In this document: positions 50,903 to 60,022 of the stretch, piece after piece
Layout of the letters: every line of letters begins with the position of its first letter
Position numbering within the stretch: the stretch's first letter is position 1
Source: Candidatus Obscuribacterales bacterium
Lineage (GTDB): Bacteria > Cyanobacteriota > Vampirovibrionia > Obscuribacterales > Obscuribacteraceae
Assembly (NCBI GenBank): GCA_021732085.1
Contig: JAKFVQ010000021.1
Coordinates: forward strand, 248,001-312,000
Direction: 5' to 3'
Length of the DNA: 64,000 nucleotides
Made by a program: the position numbers and the translations under genes
Notes under the pieces: generated by a model
The model's database searches: none
Seen by the model: only the letters and a program-made list of their open reading frames with translations
What the model was told of the DNA's origin: nothing

Positions 50903-51433
50903 TTATGCGAAGCTCAGGGCGCAATTCCGTTCGCCGATGGAACTCAGTGCAAGTTGCAATCTGCGTTGGACTGTTTCGGCAGGAATTCTGATGACTTCTA
51001 ATCCTTTTGCGCTGTAAACCTCATGCAGAACTTGCGTTATTCGAACAGTAAATTCCATGTTTTCGAAGCGAATTCCGTCCTGAACGAAAACACCCAGAGG
51101 TTCAAGTAACAGTACTTTCGAATATTGCATTGCGCTCAGCTCCTTGAACACTGACGGTGACTCGATGCCATCACATTTGTAGTATGCCTCTCCGTCGAAG
51201 ACTCCTCTGTCGACGAATACTGTGTCTTTAGAATCATGGAATGGTGCCTCTGCTTCAAGCTGTCGCTTTAGCACTTCGCGCTGAAATAAGTCGCGATTTT
51301 CCCAGGGTAGAATCTTGCCTTCTTTAATGACTTCTGTTGCCTGCTCAGGCAAGACAGCGAAGCCACTTATCCGAAGTTCATTGAGTAGTGTGGACTTACC
51401 CACAGACGGTCCACCGGTGATTACTATCATCAA
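50903..51433 (-). CDS. small P-loop NTPase (AAA_28/kinase-like)
   Basis: 176 residues: GGPSVGKST (Walker A, 7-15), a VFVDRGVFDGEAYY block (Walker B-like D in VDRG), and a C-terminal region typical of AAA_28 ATPases, which resemble nucleotide or NadR-type kinases. Substrate unknown. It converges on the polymerase gene with nine bases between stops. Probably carried by the same element. Confidence 0.7.
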   Translation of the reverse strand: MMIVITGGPSVGKSTLLNELRISGFAVLPEQATEVIKEGKILPWENRDLFQREVLKRQLEAEAPFHDSKDTVFVDRGVFDGEAYYKCDGIESPSVFKELSAMQYSKVLLLEPLGVFVQDGIRFENMEFTVRITQVLHEVYSAKGLEVIRIPAETVQRRLQLALSSIGERNCALSFA

Positions 51434-51570
51434 ATCGAATACCTCCTTGCAGCAGTGATGCTATTTGAAAGAGAATCGAAAGTATCTTCCTCCACTCGTG
51501 CAAAGTTGTGATTGCGACCGGAATTTTGGTAAATGGTCACAAAGAACGATCAAAGAATTGAAATCGTGAC

Positions 51571-51616
51571 GCGTTTCCTCCATACAGCGTCAACTTTCTG
51601 TGAGCCCCAGAAACGC
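51571..51616. ncRNA. repeat hairpin R1 (candidate structured RNA)
   Basis: GCGTTTC pairs with GAAACGC over a 46-base span. The loop begins CTCCATA and contains CGTCAA.TTTCTGT, also found in R2. The stem bases differ from R2 in a compensating way (G-C here, A-T there). Confidence 0.5.
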
Positions 51617-51678
51617 TTGTCTCACAGTGCATTACAATGGTGCTATTTGAATCGATAGAAATTTTTCGAAATCGAAAT

Positions 51679-51724
51679 GCATTTCCTCCATATTACGTCA
51701 ATTTTCTGTTAGAGCTGGAAATGC
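51679..51724. ncRNA. repeat hairpin R2 (candidate structured RNA)
   Basis: GCATTTCC pairs with GGAAATGC over the same 46-base span as R1. The loop again has CTCCATA and CGTCAA.TTTCTGT. The compensating change in the stem supports selection on pairing. Confidence 0.5.
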
Positions 51725-52061
51725 TCATGAACTCTGCGTCGACAAGGATGCTTTAGCGATAAAAAACGGAACCGACGCAATTCTTCCGCATGACGATCGT
51801 CATGGTTGCTCGCATGACCACTCTCACTATGTCTGCTGTGACGGCATTTACGGATTTTCACATTTTGTGTATAAATATTTTGGATAGATTCGTGCTAGGA
51901 AAAACCCTGGATGCTCGATATGTTTTTTGCTGATTCTAACGGTAATTTTGGGACTCGATGCGTTGGCCGATAAAGAAATCTTGACTAATAGATTTCAGAG
52001 CGAGTGCGATTGCACTAGTTGTTTCATGACACCCAAGTCGCCTTAGTGCGAAATGAATTAA

Positions 52062-52095
52062 AGAAGGCGCCGAGACCGGAGTCGCGGCGCCTTCT
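52062..52095 (-). terminator. terminator stem of the ssb fragment
   Basis: AGAAGGCGCCG and CGGCGCCTTCT pair perfectly (11 bp). Same structure as at 57104-57136 after intact ssb. Confidence 0.6.
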
Positions 52096-52308
52096 GTCTT
52101 TGGGTTACGCAGACTTGCGAGTTCTGCGGGTCTTTGGATTTGCTTCAGCTACCTCGGCCGGAGCCGACTCTTCCGGAAGCTCGTCGGCTTGCTCAAGTCC
52201 ACCGAGGAGTTGGAAGGACAGGACCTTAACGTAGAGCTTTCGTTGGTTAAGCGAAGTTTCGCCGACTGTTTTGACGTACTCATTCAAGGCGAGCAAACCG
52301 GCGACCTG
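52062..52308 (-). repeat. direct repeat of the ssb 3' end (truncated copy)
   Basis: About 245 bases nearly identical to 57104-57348, in the same orientation, 5.04 kb apart. It includes the last ~70 codons of ssb and its terminator. Differences are a few substitutions and small indels. The two copies flank the HEPN-like/STAND gene pair. Confidence 0.85.
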
Positions 52309-52317
52309 CGTGCGCAC
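52105..52317 (-). pseudogene. ssb: ssb 3' fragment
   Basis: Encodes the C-terminal part of the single-strand binding protein at 57145 (from QVAGLLALNEYVKTVGETS on) with two or three substitutions, including the same KTRRTRKSA end. The OB-fold N-terminal half is absent. It is the left boundary of the inserted gene pair and is most likely not functional. Confidence 0.88.
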
Positions 52318-52463
52318 TGCTGCAACGTTTATAAGTGCAAATTATTTTGCGTCCAAGTGGGATAACACGAAAAGTTCATTCGGTCTCTTCCCAGAGGAGC
52401 GATTTCGAAATGTCCACATCGAGAGAGCCATGCCTTATTCAAAATATCAACAAGCAGCCATGA

Positions 52464-53402
52464 TTACGTCGTCACTGGAGCCTGGTCAACTTCTCGCTCC
52501 AGTTCTGCTCGAAGCAATTCAAGCAACTCTTGTGCAGTTCCGCCGTTTTTTTCAAAGGCTGCTTTCGCTTTTTCTAGCAAATCACCAATCAAACGCCCGG
52601 GTCCCAAACCGAATTCTTTCATGATGTCTTTTCCTGTAATGGGAAGCGATGGAGTAAGGCTTTCCATAAAAGCGTGCTCGATCAGCCTGCGCCCTTCTTG
52701 CTTGAAATCGTAGGTTCCATCAAGCAGTTCCAGTTCCTTTACCCAATCTGAATAATATTTCTTGCGGAATCTCACTATATCCAATTTATCTCTTCCGATG
52801 TCGGCTGCGACAACCTCAATTAGTTTGTCAAATTCATGTGGCGGATGAAATCTTTTTCTGAGACAGTCCCACTCTTCTACAATTGCATCACGCGAATCGT
52901 CTTTTTCGATCTGTCTAACACAGTCACGCAACGAGTTAAGGAATGCTCTTGCATCAGTTAGTATCGATATCAGGCACTTTCCCCATTGTTCCTCATTACC
53001 CGGAATGGGACTTCCACACTGGCTACGCAACCAGTTTTCGCACGTTTCTTGTATCTGCCGGTTTCGATTTTCCGTCAGATCTAGATTGTGCTGATGGTAA
53101 GTTCTAAGCTGCCGAACAAGCTCGTAATGCTGCTCGCACGAGCCGTCTTGTGCAATTCCGTAAACTTCGAGCTTCCGATTTAGGAATAAAACGTCAACTT
53201 TGCCGGCCTCGAAGTACATTACACACAGCCAGCTGACGGTAAGAATAAATCCCAGCTCTGCAGGTTCGAATCTAGGTTTCTTTAGAGAAACATCAGCAAA
53301 CACTCCGCTTCCATCCTTGCTGAGTCTCGCAACAACCCGATCCAACTCTTCCTGAACCTGCATTATTTCATACATTATTGCTTTGGGAGACGCCTCGTTC
53401 AT
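52464..53402 (-). CDS. unknown protein with HEPN-like Rx4H motif, partner of the STAND ATPase
   Basis: 312 residues, helical. R100-TYHQ-H105 in VRQLRTYHQHNLDL has the R-x4-H spacing and context of HEPN RNases; the assignment is tentative. The C-terminal ~55 residues (PITGKDIMKEFGLGPGRLIGDLLEKAKAAF) resemble the C-terminal helical domain of tRNA nucleotidyltransferases, which has the same TG.D......G...G..L pattern. It overlaps the ATPase gene by one base, so the two form an operon. A toxin or RNA-binding effector is a reasonable guess. Confidence 0.5.
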   Translation of the reverse strand: MNEASPKAIMYEIMQVQEELDRVVARLSKDGSGVFADVSLKKPRFEPAELGFILTVSWLCVMYFEAGKVDVLFLNRKLEVYGIAQDGSCEQHYELVRQLRTYHQHNLDLTENRNRQIQETCENWLRSQCGSPIPGNEEQWGKCLISILTDARAFLNSLRDCVRQIEKDDSRDAIVEEWDCLRKRFHPPHEFDKLIEVVAADIGRDKLDIVRFRKKYYSDWVKELELLDGTYDFKQEGRRLIEHAFMESLTPSLPITGKDIMKEFGLGPGRLIGDLLEKAKAAFEKNGGTAQELLELLRAELEREVDQAPVTT

Positions 53403-56400
53403 TAGCGTTGCTCTCCTTTATGCGACTTTGATCTTAGCGCTGGATCTACGATTGGACCAAGGAAGCTAAAAGCAATGTGCACACTGCTAACAGTTTGTCC
53501 CTTTCGCAATTCACTCAAGAAATCTCTTTTGTCATATGCTACTCTTCGCTGAATTTTGCTAATAAAGATTTCGCCTTTATTAGTGTCTTGAGCTGCCCAT
53601 TGAACGATGCCATCGTATTTGATGGCGATTCCATTTGAATCACTCGCTAAGTAGCGACGAGCGATTCTTCTCATTCCTTGCAGAAATTCAGATTCCCTTG
53701 AGAGTTCTCTATATGTTTCAAAGGAGCCAATAGCGTCACCCAGATGAAACTGAGCCAAACCATAGAGATATTTCAACGACGAACTCTGGTGTACATCGGC
53801 AAAACTCAATAGTTCACTCAAAAGCGAAAAAACAAACTGCCAGTCATCCTTCGAAAATGGAGTAGTTTGCCTGCTTCCATAGAATATGGGCTTTCCAGTT
53901 TTACTTAACCACCAGAGACGCAGCATTAAATATAGGCATCGAGGGTCTTTCACTATGTACTCGCGAGCATTTTCAAGATAGCTTACAGAAGAAGCACACC
54001 GCGCTCGATCTGAATCGCTCAATTCTGAATCGACAGGGATGGTGCCGGCTAGTTCGCTCGCTCTAATATAAAATCCAGCGGCAGAACCAAGCTTTTTCAG
54101 CTCCTCAAAAGCATCATCCGAAAGGTCCAGATTTCCCATTGCTGCGCCAAGTTCCATTCGCCGTCTATTAAGTCGCTCTTTGGGCAACAACTCGAAATCC
54201 TCTGCTTCTGCCATCTCGAATGCGTGGAGAACGTCAGCTTCAATTTCCAATTTCTCAATGCCATCTAATGTGTTTGACTTTAATATTTCGCGAGCAATCC
54301 AACAAAGCGCATCAATCGAATAAAAATTGTTGGGATCCAGTCCGCGGGCTCTGAATAAACAGTCTCTCGATTGTTTGTACTGAGAAAACAAATCTCTTCC
54401 ATCTATTGCTTCGCTCATGCTTCCCAGAGCTTTGCTTGCTTTGGTGGCACCAAGCTCTACGAGAATCATGCTGGTCATTTTGTCATTTCGCGATCTGGAA
54501 ACTACGTCCAACGCATCTGACAATACGTCTTCTGCTCTACAAAGCAACTTCTCGCAATCTTCATTGCTAAGTCCGTATGTTTGAGAGTATCTCTCAATTC
54601 GAACAATGTCACGCAGAATAGTCGCCTCCTGCAGCATAAGTCTTGGATTCGAGATCCCCCGTTCATGTCGGAGATGCAAAAGTGTATCTGCTATCTCCAC
54701 TAAGTAGACCTTATAACTTTCTGCAACTGCACTGTTAGGGCCGACACTCCTTAGCAAATCAACAGCAAATTGGATTTCCGGACTGTCCAGCGACGAGGAA
54801 TCGTCTTTTATCTCCTCAACTAGTTTGCTAATACAGTTAATCTCATCTCTGTAGCCACCCAAATTCGCTTCAACAATTCGCCGGGCCTCCCAGGGATTTC
54901 TGGATCGGATAAATATATTACCCAGATTGTCCTCGTCCCACTGAACTAGATCGACATCCTGGAATAGATGATGGAAGTTTTCAAAATATCCTTGTCCCAA
55001 CGCACGGAGTAACAGCTCCAACGGGACTTTGAGTCCAAACTGGCTTGGGACCATCACGAATCGAATAATCTGATTAGCATGGCTAACCTCTTCATCTATA
55101 TCACTTGCTGAAATGTCTAATGCGGGCTTGTCGACGATTAAACCTGCTTTCCATAATGCATGCGACATCGTCGTTGCCATTGCCCTCCGCCGAATTGTCT
55201 TTGATTTATCCTCTATTTTTCGAACAGTAAAGCCAACTTCCCTTTCCAATCCCGATCTTATGGCCCGTCTGGTGTACGGAAGAGAGCGGTACATGGCGAC
55301 TAGAAAGTTATCACCCCATCTCGCGATTTCTCTATCGACAAGACTTTCCAAGGATGCATCAAACTTTTTCAAAAAATGTTTCAACGAAGAAACTTCGTCT
55401 GTTGTTAATTTTGCCGATGCTTCAATAAAGCAGCCCCTTTCCTCTTCTGGGCAATCAACTCGATAGCTACTTCCAACTACTACCACTCGACGCCCGCGAG
55501 ATCGAAGGTATTGCAGTAATTCATCATATTGTCCAACGTCAAGCATTCCGTCCCAAACAACCAGCGTACAAGTGGCTCCCTGATCTTCGATCCATTTGCA
55601 AAACAGTTCAATATCGCTAAATACTGGTTTCTTAGAGCGCCTTTCAATAAATAAGACTGGGAATACACCTTGCTTACGAATCTTAAAAGCAACCGCTCCC
55701 AAACAGACTGTCTTGCCGGTCCCAGTTTGTCCGTGCAAAATTATTGGCTTATCTGCTGAAGCCTTTCCTCGAAGTCTGGATTCCATCGCAGCATGCAATG
55801 TAATCTCGAAAGGACGCTGGAAAGCAAATCCTCGCGAATATCCTGACCAGTTCGGTTTCGAACTTGATTCTGCTAGAAAAGCTCGAAACTCAACATACAG
55901 CGCTTCATCCGAAAGCGCTTTTGGAGACTGGATCGCCAAGTCATCTATAATTATTGCGGACCTGGAGACTTGGTTCTTAACTTCTTTAGGTAATAGAACA
56001 ACTTCCCCTTCCAGCTGGATACTCTCACTTCGCTCCTCTTCGGCTCGAACTCCCAACCGCAAGAAACCAGCATCATCGCCGCGCTGCAAACAAGACGCCA
56101 ATGATTCATAATGCAAGACCAGCTTTCCCGAGTCGCGCAGAGCAATGATATATGGGTCCTGTGCTATCTCGTCAGACATGCTAAAGAGATGCGCCTGTCC
56201 GTCAGCCAGATCATCAATTATTGGGGCAAGATCTTCTGCCGAAAGCCAATCTTTGCCAGGTACATAGCCTTCTATTGCGAGTACACCAAGTGGTGAAATG
56301 AGTTCAGGCAGTCTTCGCATAAGACCAACGGCAACCTGCTTGCGTTTTAGCCACTCCATTTTTGTCAAAGGAGGCTGTTCACCGGCATCCGGACCACCGA

Positions 56401-56887
56401 TCCCCCCGAACAAAAATGTGCAATGAAGCCTGTGTCTGTTCCTTGGATCAAGGGGTTTGTATTTCTCATCAAACAACATATGGATATCTCGCCAGTCGTT
56501 CTTAAATGCACGTATCCAGATATCATCGATTGTCGAGGAGTAAATACCATTCCAAGCAAAACTTCCGACGGTATTTAGCCATTGCGGCGTTGTAAATCTC
56601 TCTGAACGCTGCTGCATCCAGGCCAAAGCTGCTCCAGGTTGTTTTGAGGCAGTGGTGTTAAGGATGTCGTTGTATGTACAACTTTCAGGGGCAGTCTCAC
56701 TTGTATATTTACGAACAACTTCGTTCAAGAACTGATTGCTGTTGCCTTGCAACTCAAGATAGCTCTGCCCAAGTAAAAGAAATGCAGGACCTCTTACTAG
56801 CTGTTGGTAAAAATCTTTGCTTTCAGTAGTTATTTTCGACGATTGGGCGTTCAACCTGATATTCCTGCAAGTGGACCATTGCTTCAA
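53402..56887 (-). CDS. SIR2-like/STAND NTPase with helical-repeat C-terminus, Avs-like
   Basis: 1161 residues. Residues ~25-250 look like a diverged SIR2-like NADase: FLLLGQSYL (36-44) in place of GAGxS, AWNGIYSSTIDDIW (111-124) in place of TTNYD, and RHRLHCTFLFGG (151-162). A P-loop NTPase follows: GQTGTGKT at 386-393 and TLVVWDG at 441-447. The remaining ~600 residues are helical repeats, the usual ligand-sensing part of STAND proteins. SIR2-STAND architecture is that of some Avs-type anti-phage sensors, which deplete NAD when they bind a phage protein. The SIR2 assignment is tentative because the key residues deviate. Pairs with the overlapping HEPN-like gene. Confidence 0.55.
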   Translation of the reverse strand: MKQWSTCRNIRLNAQSSKITTESKDFYQQLVRGPAFLLLGQSYLELQGNSNQFLNEVVRKYTSETAPESCTYNDILNTTASKQPGAALAWMQQRSERFTTPQWLNTVGSFAWNGIYSSTIDDIWIRAFKNDWRDIHMLFDEKYKPLDPRNRHRLHCTFLFGGIGGPDAGEQPPLTKMEWLKRKQVAVGLMRRLPELISPLGVLAIEGYVPGKDWLSAEDLAPIIDDLADGQAHLFSMSDEIAQDPYIIALRDSGKLVLHYESLASCLQRGDDAGFLRLGVRAEEERSESIQLEGEVVLLPKEVKNQVSRSAIIIDDLAIQSPKALSDEALYVEFRAFLAESSSKPNWSGYSRGFAFQRPFEITLHAAMESRLRGKASADKPIILHGQTGTGKTVCLGAVAFKIRKQGVFPVLFIERRSKKPVFSDIELFCKWIEDQGATCTLVVWDGMLDVGQYDELLQYLRSRGRRVVVVGSSYRVDCPEEERGCFIEASAKLTTDEVSSLKHFLKKFDASLESLVDREIARWGDNFLVAMYRSLPYTRRAIRSGLEREVGFTVRKIEDKSKTIRRRAMATTMSHALWKAGLIVDKPALDISASDIDEEVSHANQIIRFVMVPSQFGLKVPLELLLRALGQGYFENFHHLFQDVDLVQWDEDNLGNIFIRSRNPWEARRIVEANLGGYRDEINCISKLVEEIKDDSSSLDSPEIQFAVDLLRSVGPNSAVAESYKVYLVEIADTLLHLRHERGISNPRLMLQEATILRDIVRIERYSQTYGLSNEDCEKLLCRAEDVLSDALDVVSRSRNDKMTSMILVELGATKASKALGSMSEAIDGRDLFSQYKQSRDCLFRARGLDPNNFYSIDALCWIAREILKSNTLDGIEKLEIEADVLHAFEMAEAEDFELLPKERLNRRRMELGAAMGNLDLSDDAFEELKKLGSAAGFYIRASELAGTIPVDSELSDSDRARCASSVSYLENAREYIVKDPRCLYLMLRLWWLSKTGKPIFYGSRQTTPFSKDDWQFVFSLLSELLSFADVHQSSSLKYLYGLAQFHLGDAIGSFETYRELSRESEFLQGMRRIARRYLASDSNGIAIKYDGIVQWAAQDTNKGEIFISKIQRRVAYDKRDFLSELRKGQTVSSVHIAFSFLGPIVDPALRSKSHKGEQR

Positions 56888-57103
56888 TTCTATCCCCCTT
56901 ACATCGAGTTACACGTTCCGCGGTTGATTCGATTGGCATCTTGTGGACGTTAGCTCTCCCTTCCATCTTGGAGCACGCCTGACATTGGGAGTCAATTCAA
57001 TGAAACCACAGGTGAAAGCTGTCTGCTGACAACAGTGGCGAATTCGTTCGCTGGAGACTGCACTGCGCCTCATTTCAGGCACATCGGAATTGTGTGTCAA
57101 AGC

Positions 57104-57136
57104 AGAAGGCGCCGCGACCGGAGTGCGGCGCCTTCT
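57104..57136 (-). terminator. ssb: terminator stem after ssb
   Basis: An 11-bp perfect stem, AGAAGGCGCCG / CGGCGCCTTCT, with an 11-base loop, directly after the ssb stop on the minus strand. The T-run is short (GCTTTG), so it may be a weak intrinsic terminator. Confidence 0.6.
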
Positions 57137-57144
57137 GTTTTGGG

Positions 57145-57567
57145 TTACGCAGACTTGCGAGTTCTGCGCGTCTTAGGCTTTGCTTCAGCTACCTCAGCCG
57201 GAGCCGACTCTTCCGGCAGCTCGTCGGTCTGCTCAAGTCCACCGAGGAGTTGGAAGGACAGGACCTTAACGTAGAGCTTGCGTTGGTTAAGCGAAGTTTC
57301 GCCGACTGTTTTGACGTACTCGTTCAAGGCGAGCAAACCGGTGACCTGGATCTTGCGTCCTTTCAGTGCTGCCTTTTCTTTGCACTTGATCAATCTTTCG
57401 ACAGCGGCATCCCACATTTCGACAGGAATCCAGGTGGTGAGGCGCTTTTCTTTGGTCTTTGCATAGCTGTTGATGGCGATTGAGAAGCGTGCCACGCGTT
57501 TCCCTGAAGCGAAGGTTTTGATTTCTGGCTCTGTGCCAATATTGCCGATCAGATGTACTTGGTTCAT
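57145..57567 (-). CDS. ssb: single-stranded DNA-binding protein
   Basis: SSB coats single-stranded DNA in replication and conjugal transfer. The 140-residue protein begins MNQVHLIGNIGTEPEIKTFASGKRVARFSIAIN, the OB-fold signature, with WIPVEMWDAAVERLIK and GRKIQVTGLL following. The C-terminal tail is acidic then basic (KTRRTRKSA) and lacks the usual DDxIPF tip that recruits partner proteins. AGGAGAT before the ATG fixes the start; an upstream ATG 13 codons earlier is less likely. A truncated 3' copy and a decayed inverted 5' copy lie at 52105 and 58136. Confidence 0.93.
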   Translation of the reverse strand: MNQVHLIGNIGTEPEIKTFASGKRVARFSIAINSYAKTKEKRLTTWIPVEMWDAAVERLIKCKEKAALKGRKIQVTGLLALNEYVKTVGETSLNQRKLYVKVLSFQLLGGLEQTDELPEESAPAEVAEAKPKTRRTRKSA

Positions 57568-58773
57568 GACGTATCTCCTTTTGAAGCGGTGCTTCGTGCA
57601 CCTCATGGCTCCAGATCACGCACACTAGATATGGTGTCAGATTGCAGATTATTTAATTGGGAGTGCAGCCAAACAAGCGAAGCATAGACAAGATTCTGCC
57701 GGGACGGCTTCCTAAAATTTGAGGCGAGAAACAAACCGGCAGTAGGATGCACGGGAGCTAAATAAATCGACGGCGATAATATCTGCCCGCCGTGTTCCGC
57801 TTCTCCCGTGTGTCCTGATGACGCCACTGCCAAAGCCGAAACTACCATATAGTCGGAGGCTGCTACCACCTGGTCATAAAATAGCTAGCCGCTCCTAATA
57901 AGGATTTTGCCTCATATACAGTATCGAAAAGGATTCGATGATTGTTCGTGAGTGCGAGCCTCCACGACAAAATTCAAATCAGTAGCTCGCACACATACGA
58001 GAAAAACTTTCTACAATCAAGAGGCAAACGACAATGCATCATCAAGAGCGCAACTATTCTAAAGGCGGCAATCCCGATTAAAGAATTTGAATTTGATACC
58101 AGATTTAGTTTGCGTAGTCTGAGGGCTATGAGTTGCATGAAGTGCCGATGCAAAAGGGGATATGGCATGGATCACGTTCATCTGGTTGACATTATTGGTG
58201 CGAGTCGGGATTCAAATTTTTCGCAGAAGGGATACCGGGCAGGCTGACTAATCAACATCTATAGCGGAGCAAAGACAATTGAAGAGAGTCGAACAATCTA
58301 AATTCGTGTCGGATAGAGGATGCCGCTGTGAAAGTTAATCAAGTGCAAAGAAAAAACGGCGCTGAAATAACGTAAGGAACTGGCCCCCTGTTGATCGCAT
58401 TGAACGGGTCCGGCAAAGCCGTCGGCGAAATTTCGCTTTTCTAAGCATGCTCTCCGTTAAGGACATAGTCATTCTTTCATTGGTGGAATTGAACAAACTG
58501 GCGAATTATAGCAGAGGCGGATCTGGATGAGGTAACTGGAGCAAAGCCATAGACTAGCTAAATTCTCAAGCTTGCATTACCCAGATAGTGGCGTCATGCC
58601 TCCGGTCGTGGTGACGTTCTATACAATTCCATGATTCGGAAAATGGAATCAAGTTACTTTCGGAAAAAAAAAGAAGGAAAACAGAAATCACTGCCTTCCT
58701 TCAAGTCATTATTTATTTGTTCCAAACATTTTACTGGCGGTGTTCAGATGTTATGCCGATTTATCCAACAGAA
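57568..58773. other. 1.2-kb region without a credible gene
   Basis: Apart from the ssb-like remnant at 58136-58244, I find no ORF with family features or a good ribosome binding site. It may hold an origin or regulatory DNA of the element; no repeated iterons were recognised. Confidence 0.45.
58136..58244 (+). pseudogene. ssb: decayed, inverted copy of the ssb 5' end
   Basis: On the plus strand, AAAAGGGGATATGGCATGGA matches the ssb leader AAAAGGAGATACGTCATGAA, and the next ~75 bases translate to a worn version of the SSB start (M.HVHLVDIIGA...F.QKGYRAG against MNQVHLIGNIGT...FASGKRVA) before a stop codon. It is opposite in orientation to intact ssb ~0.6 kb away. Confidence 0.7.
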
Positions 58774-59562
58774 TTATTGCGGCAGACAAAAGTTGCAGGA
58801 CTGGCAAGGACGAGGTTCAGCCGAGCTGCGTTCAAGCGCATAGCCGCCGAGAATTTGCGGGCAAACAACAAAGTTAGGCGCCAGCAATTCAGGCACATGC
58901 CTGCCACCATGATGTTTTGGAAAGGTAACTATGTCGCCTGGCTTTGCTGTAGACGAAAGGTGCTCGATCATTTCTGGAGCCATCAACTCTTCTTGTTCTT
59001 GAAGAAGTGCTATCTTCCAAAAACGACTTGCACTTGCATATGCCAGAATGCCACGGCAGTAATTGTCGCGATCAAGACTCAGCCATCCCTGACAATTTGG
59101 AAGCGCTGCCAGATTTGTGAGCGCAGCAAAGAGCCCGTTGTCCAAGAATGATCGAGTGTAAAACCAAAATGAGCATTCTGGCCGAGATCTAACTGCCAGA
59201 GCCCATGCTTCAGCGTAAGAAGAGCTGACAAAGTCACCTAAATCGTGGATTCTAAAGCTGTATGGAATCGCTGTTTCTGTGCCACTTATCTTGGCAGTCA
59301 GCCAATCAATGGGACGTGCCTGATCGATAAGCGTGGTGAGATTCTCGGAAAGCAACTCAGGTCCGCCGTGCTTTAACAAGTACATCACTGTGCGATAGTT
59401 CTGTTGACGCTTTGCACGCTGCGCATCGTTCTGATAACGAATACCGTGACCATAGCAAGCCTTCCAGCATGCTTCTGTTTTGTTGATGCAAGAAACGCGT
59501 GGCAAACTGAATACCGGTCCGGTCTTACTGTTATTTGTCAGTTGAAGTCCGTAAGTTTCCAT
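58774..59562 (-). CDS. GP88-like (mycobacteriophage gene 88 family) protein
   Basis: 262 residues. Pattern of the GP88 family found in phages and plasmids: LTNNSKTGPVFSLPRVSCINKTEACWKACYG, SFRIHDLGDFVSSSYAEAWALAV, then a C-terminal cluster VVCPQILGG...PRPCQSCNFC whose cysteines, with the N-terminal ones, could hold iron-sulphur or zinc. Function in these elements is unknown. GAGGA precedes ATG 59562, preferred over the upstream ATG at 59607. The RHH gene lies 56 bases upstream. Confidence 0.65.
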   Translation of the reverse strand: METYGLQLTNNSKTGPVFSLPRVSCINKTEACWKACYGHGIRYQNDAQRAKRQQNYRTVMYLLKHGGPELLSENLTTLIDQARPIDWLTAKISGTETAIPYSFRIHDLGDFVSSSYAEAWALAVRSRPECSFWFYTRSFLDNGLFAALTNLAALPNCQGWLSLDRDNYCRGILAYASASRFWKIALLQEQEELMAPEMIEHLSSTAKPGDIVTFPKHHGGRHVPELLAPNFVVCPQILGGYALERSSAEPRPCQSCNFCLPQ

Positions 59563-59618
59563 TCTATTTTCCTCGAGAAAGAGGGGACGAGCATTGCCCA
59601 TCCCCATGTGTAATCGAC

Positions 59619-59822
59619 CTACTGATTTTCAGAGTAGATGTTCTCCAGCCGCTGCACTTCAGCGCTAGTCGACTCAGTTCGTCTGTAGATGTCGTAATAT
59701 CGTCGAAGGGCTTCTCTGATCAGATCGGAGCGAGTGCGATACTCGTACTTCGCCATCAAATCAATATTCGCAAGCAGTCTGCTCGGTAAACCGATCAAAA
59801 CTTTCTTCGTGTCATTGCTCAT
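59619..59822 (-). CDS. CopG-type ribbon-helix-helix regulator
   Basis: 67 residues: KKVLIGLPSRLLANIDLMAKYEYRTRSDLIREALRRYYDIYRR is a textbook RHH DNA-binding domain, then a short charged tail. The start at 59822 has GGAG seven bases upstream; the ORF continues upstream without support. Likely represses its own operon, which includes the GP88-like gene. Confidence 0.82.
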   Translation of the reverse strand: MSNDTKKVLIGLPSRLLANIDLMAKYEYRTRSDLIREALRRYYDIYRRTESTSAEVQRLENIYSENQ

Positions 59823-60022
59823 TTCAATTCTCCATGAAACGTGCCCAGCCACCCGCGTGGACTCCGGCATGAAACACAGCCGTGCACATGCACCGCGCGG
59901 AATCATTCAGAGAAATGCTTCGCCAGCTCCATAGGTGTGATGATGTGCGGCGCATGTGCGATGAATTGAAAATGCCGGAAGAACCTTATTTTATTGGACG
60001 ATTCTGAAAATTAGAGTTAGGT

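Larger units (their letters stand above)
51434..52061. other. long non-coding region, candidate replication/regulatory region
   Basis: Over 600 bases with no credible gene. It contains the two covarying hairpins (51571-51616 and 51679-51724), a diverged third piece near 51455-51500 (shared TGCTATTTGA, AATCGAAA, TTCCTCCA), a perfect 16-bp palindrome at 51789-51804 (CATGACGATCGTCATG) and a repeated GCATGAC next to it. The composition and repeats suit an origin, iterons or regulatory RNA. Confidence 0.45.

Noticed and set aside
51817-51838. CTCACTAT match to the T7 promoter core near the T7-like polymerase gene
   Set aside because: An 8-base match is expected by chance about twice in 64 kb on both strands, and no second promoter-like copy was found.
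57942-58247. 101-codon plus-strand ORF
   Set aside because: Its second half is the decayed inverted ssb copy and its first half has no coding character.
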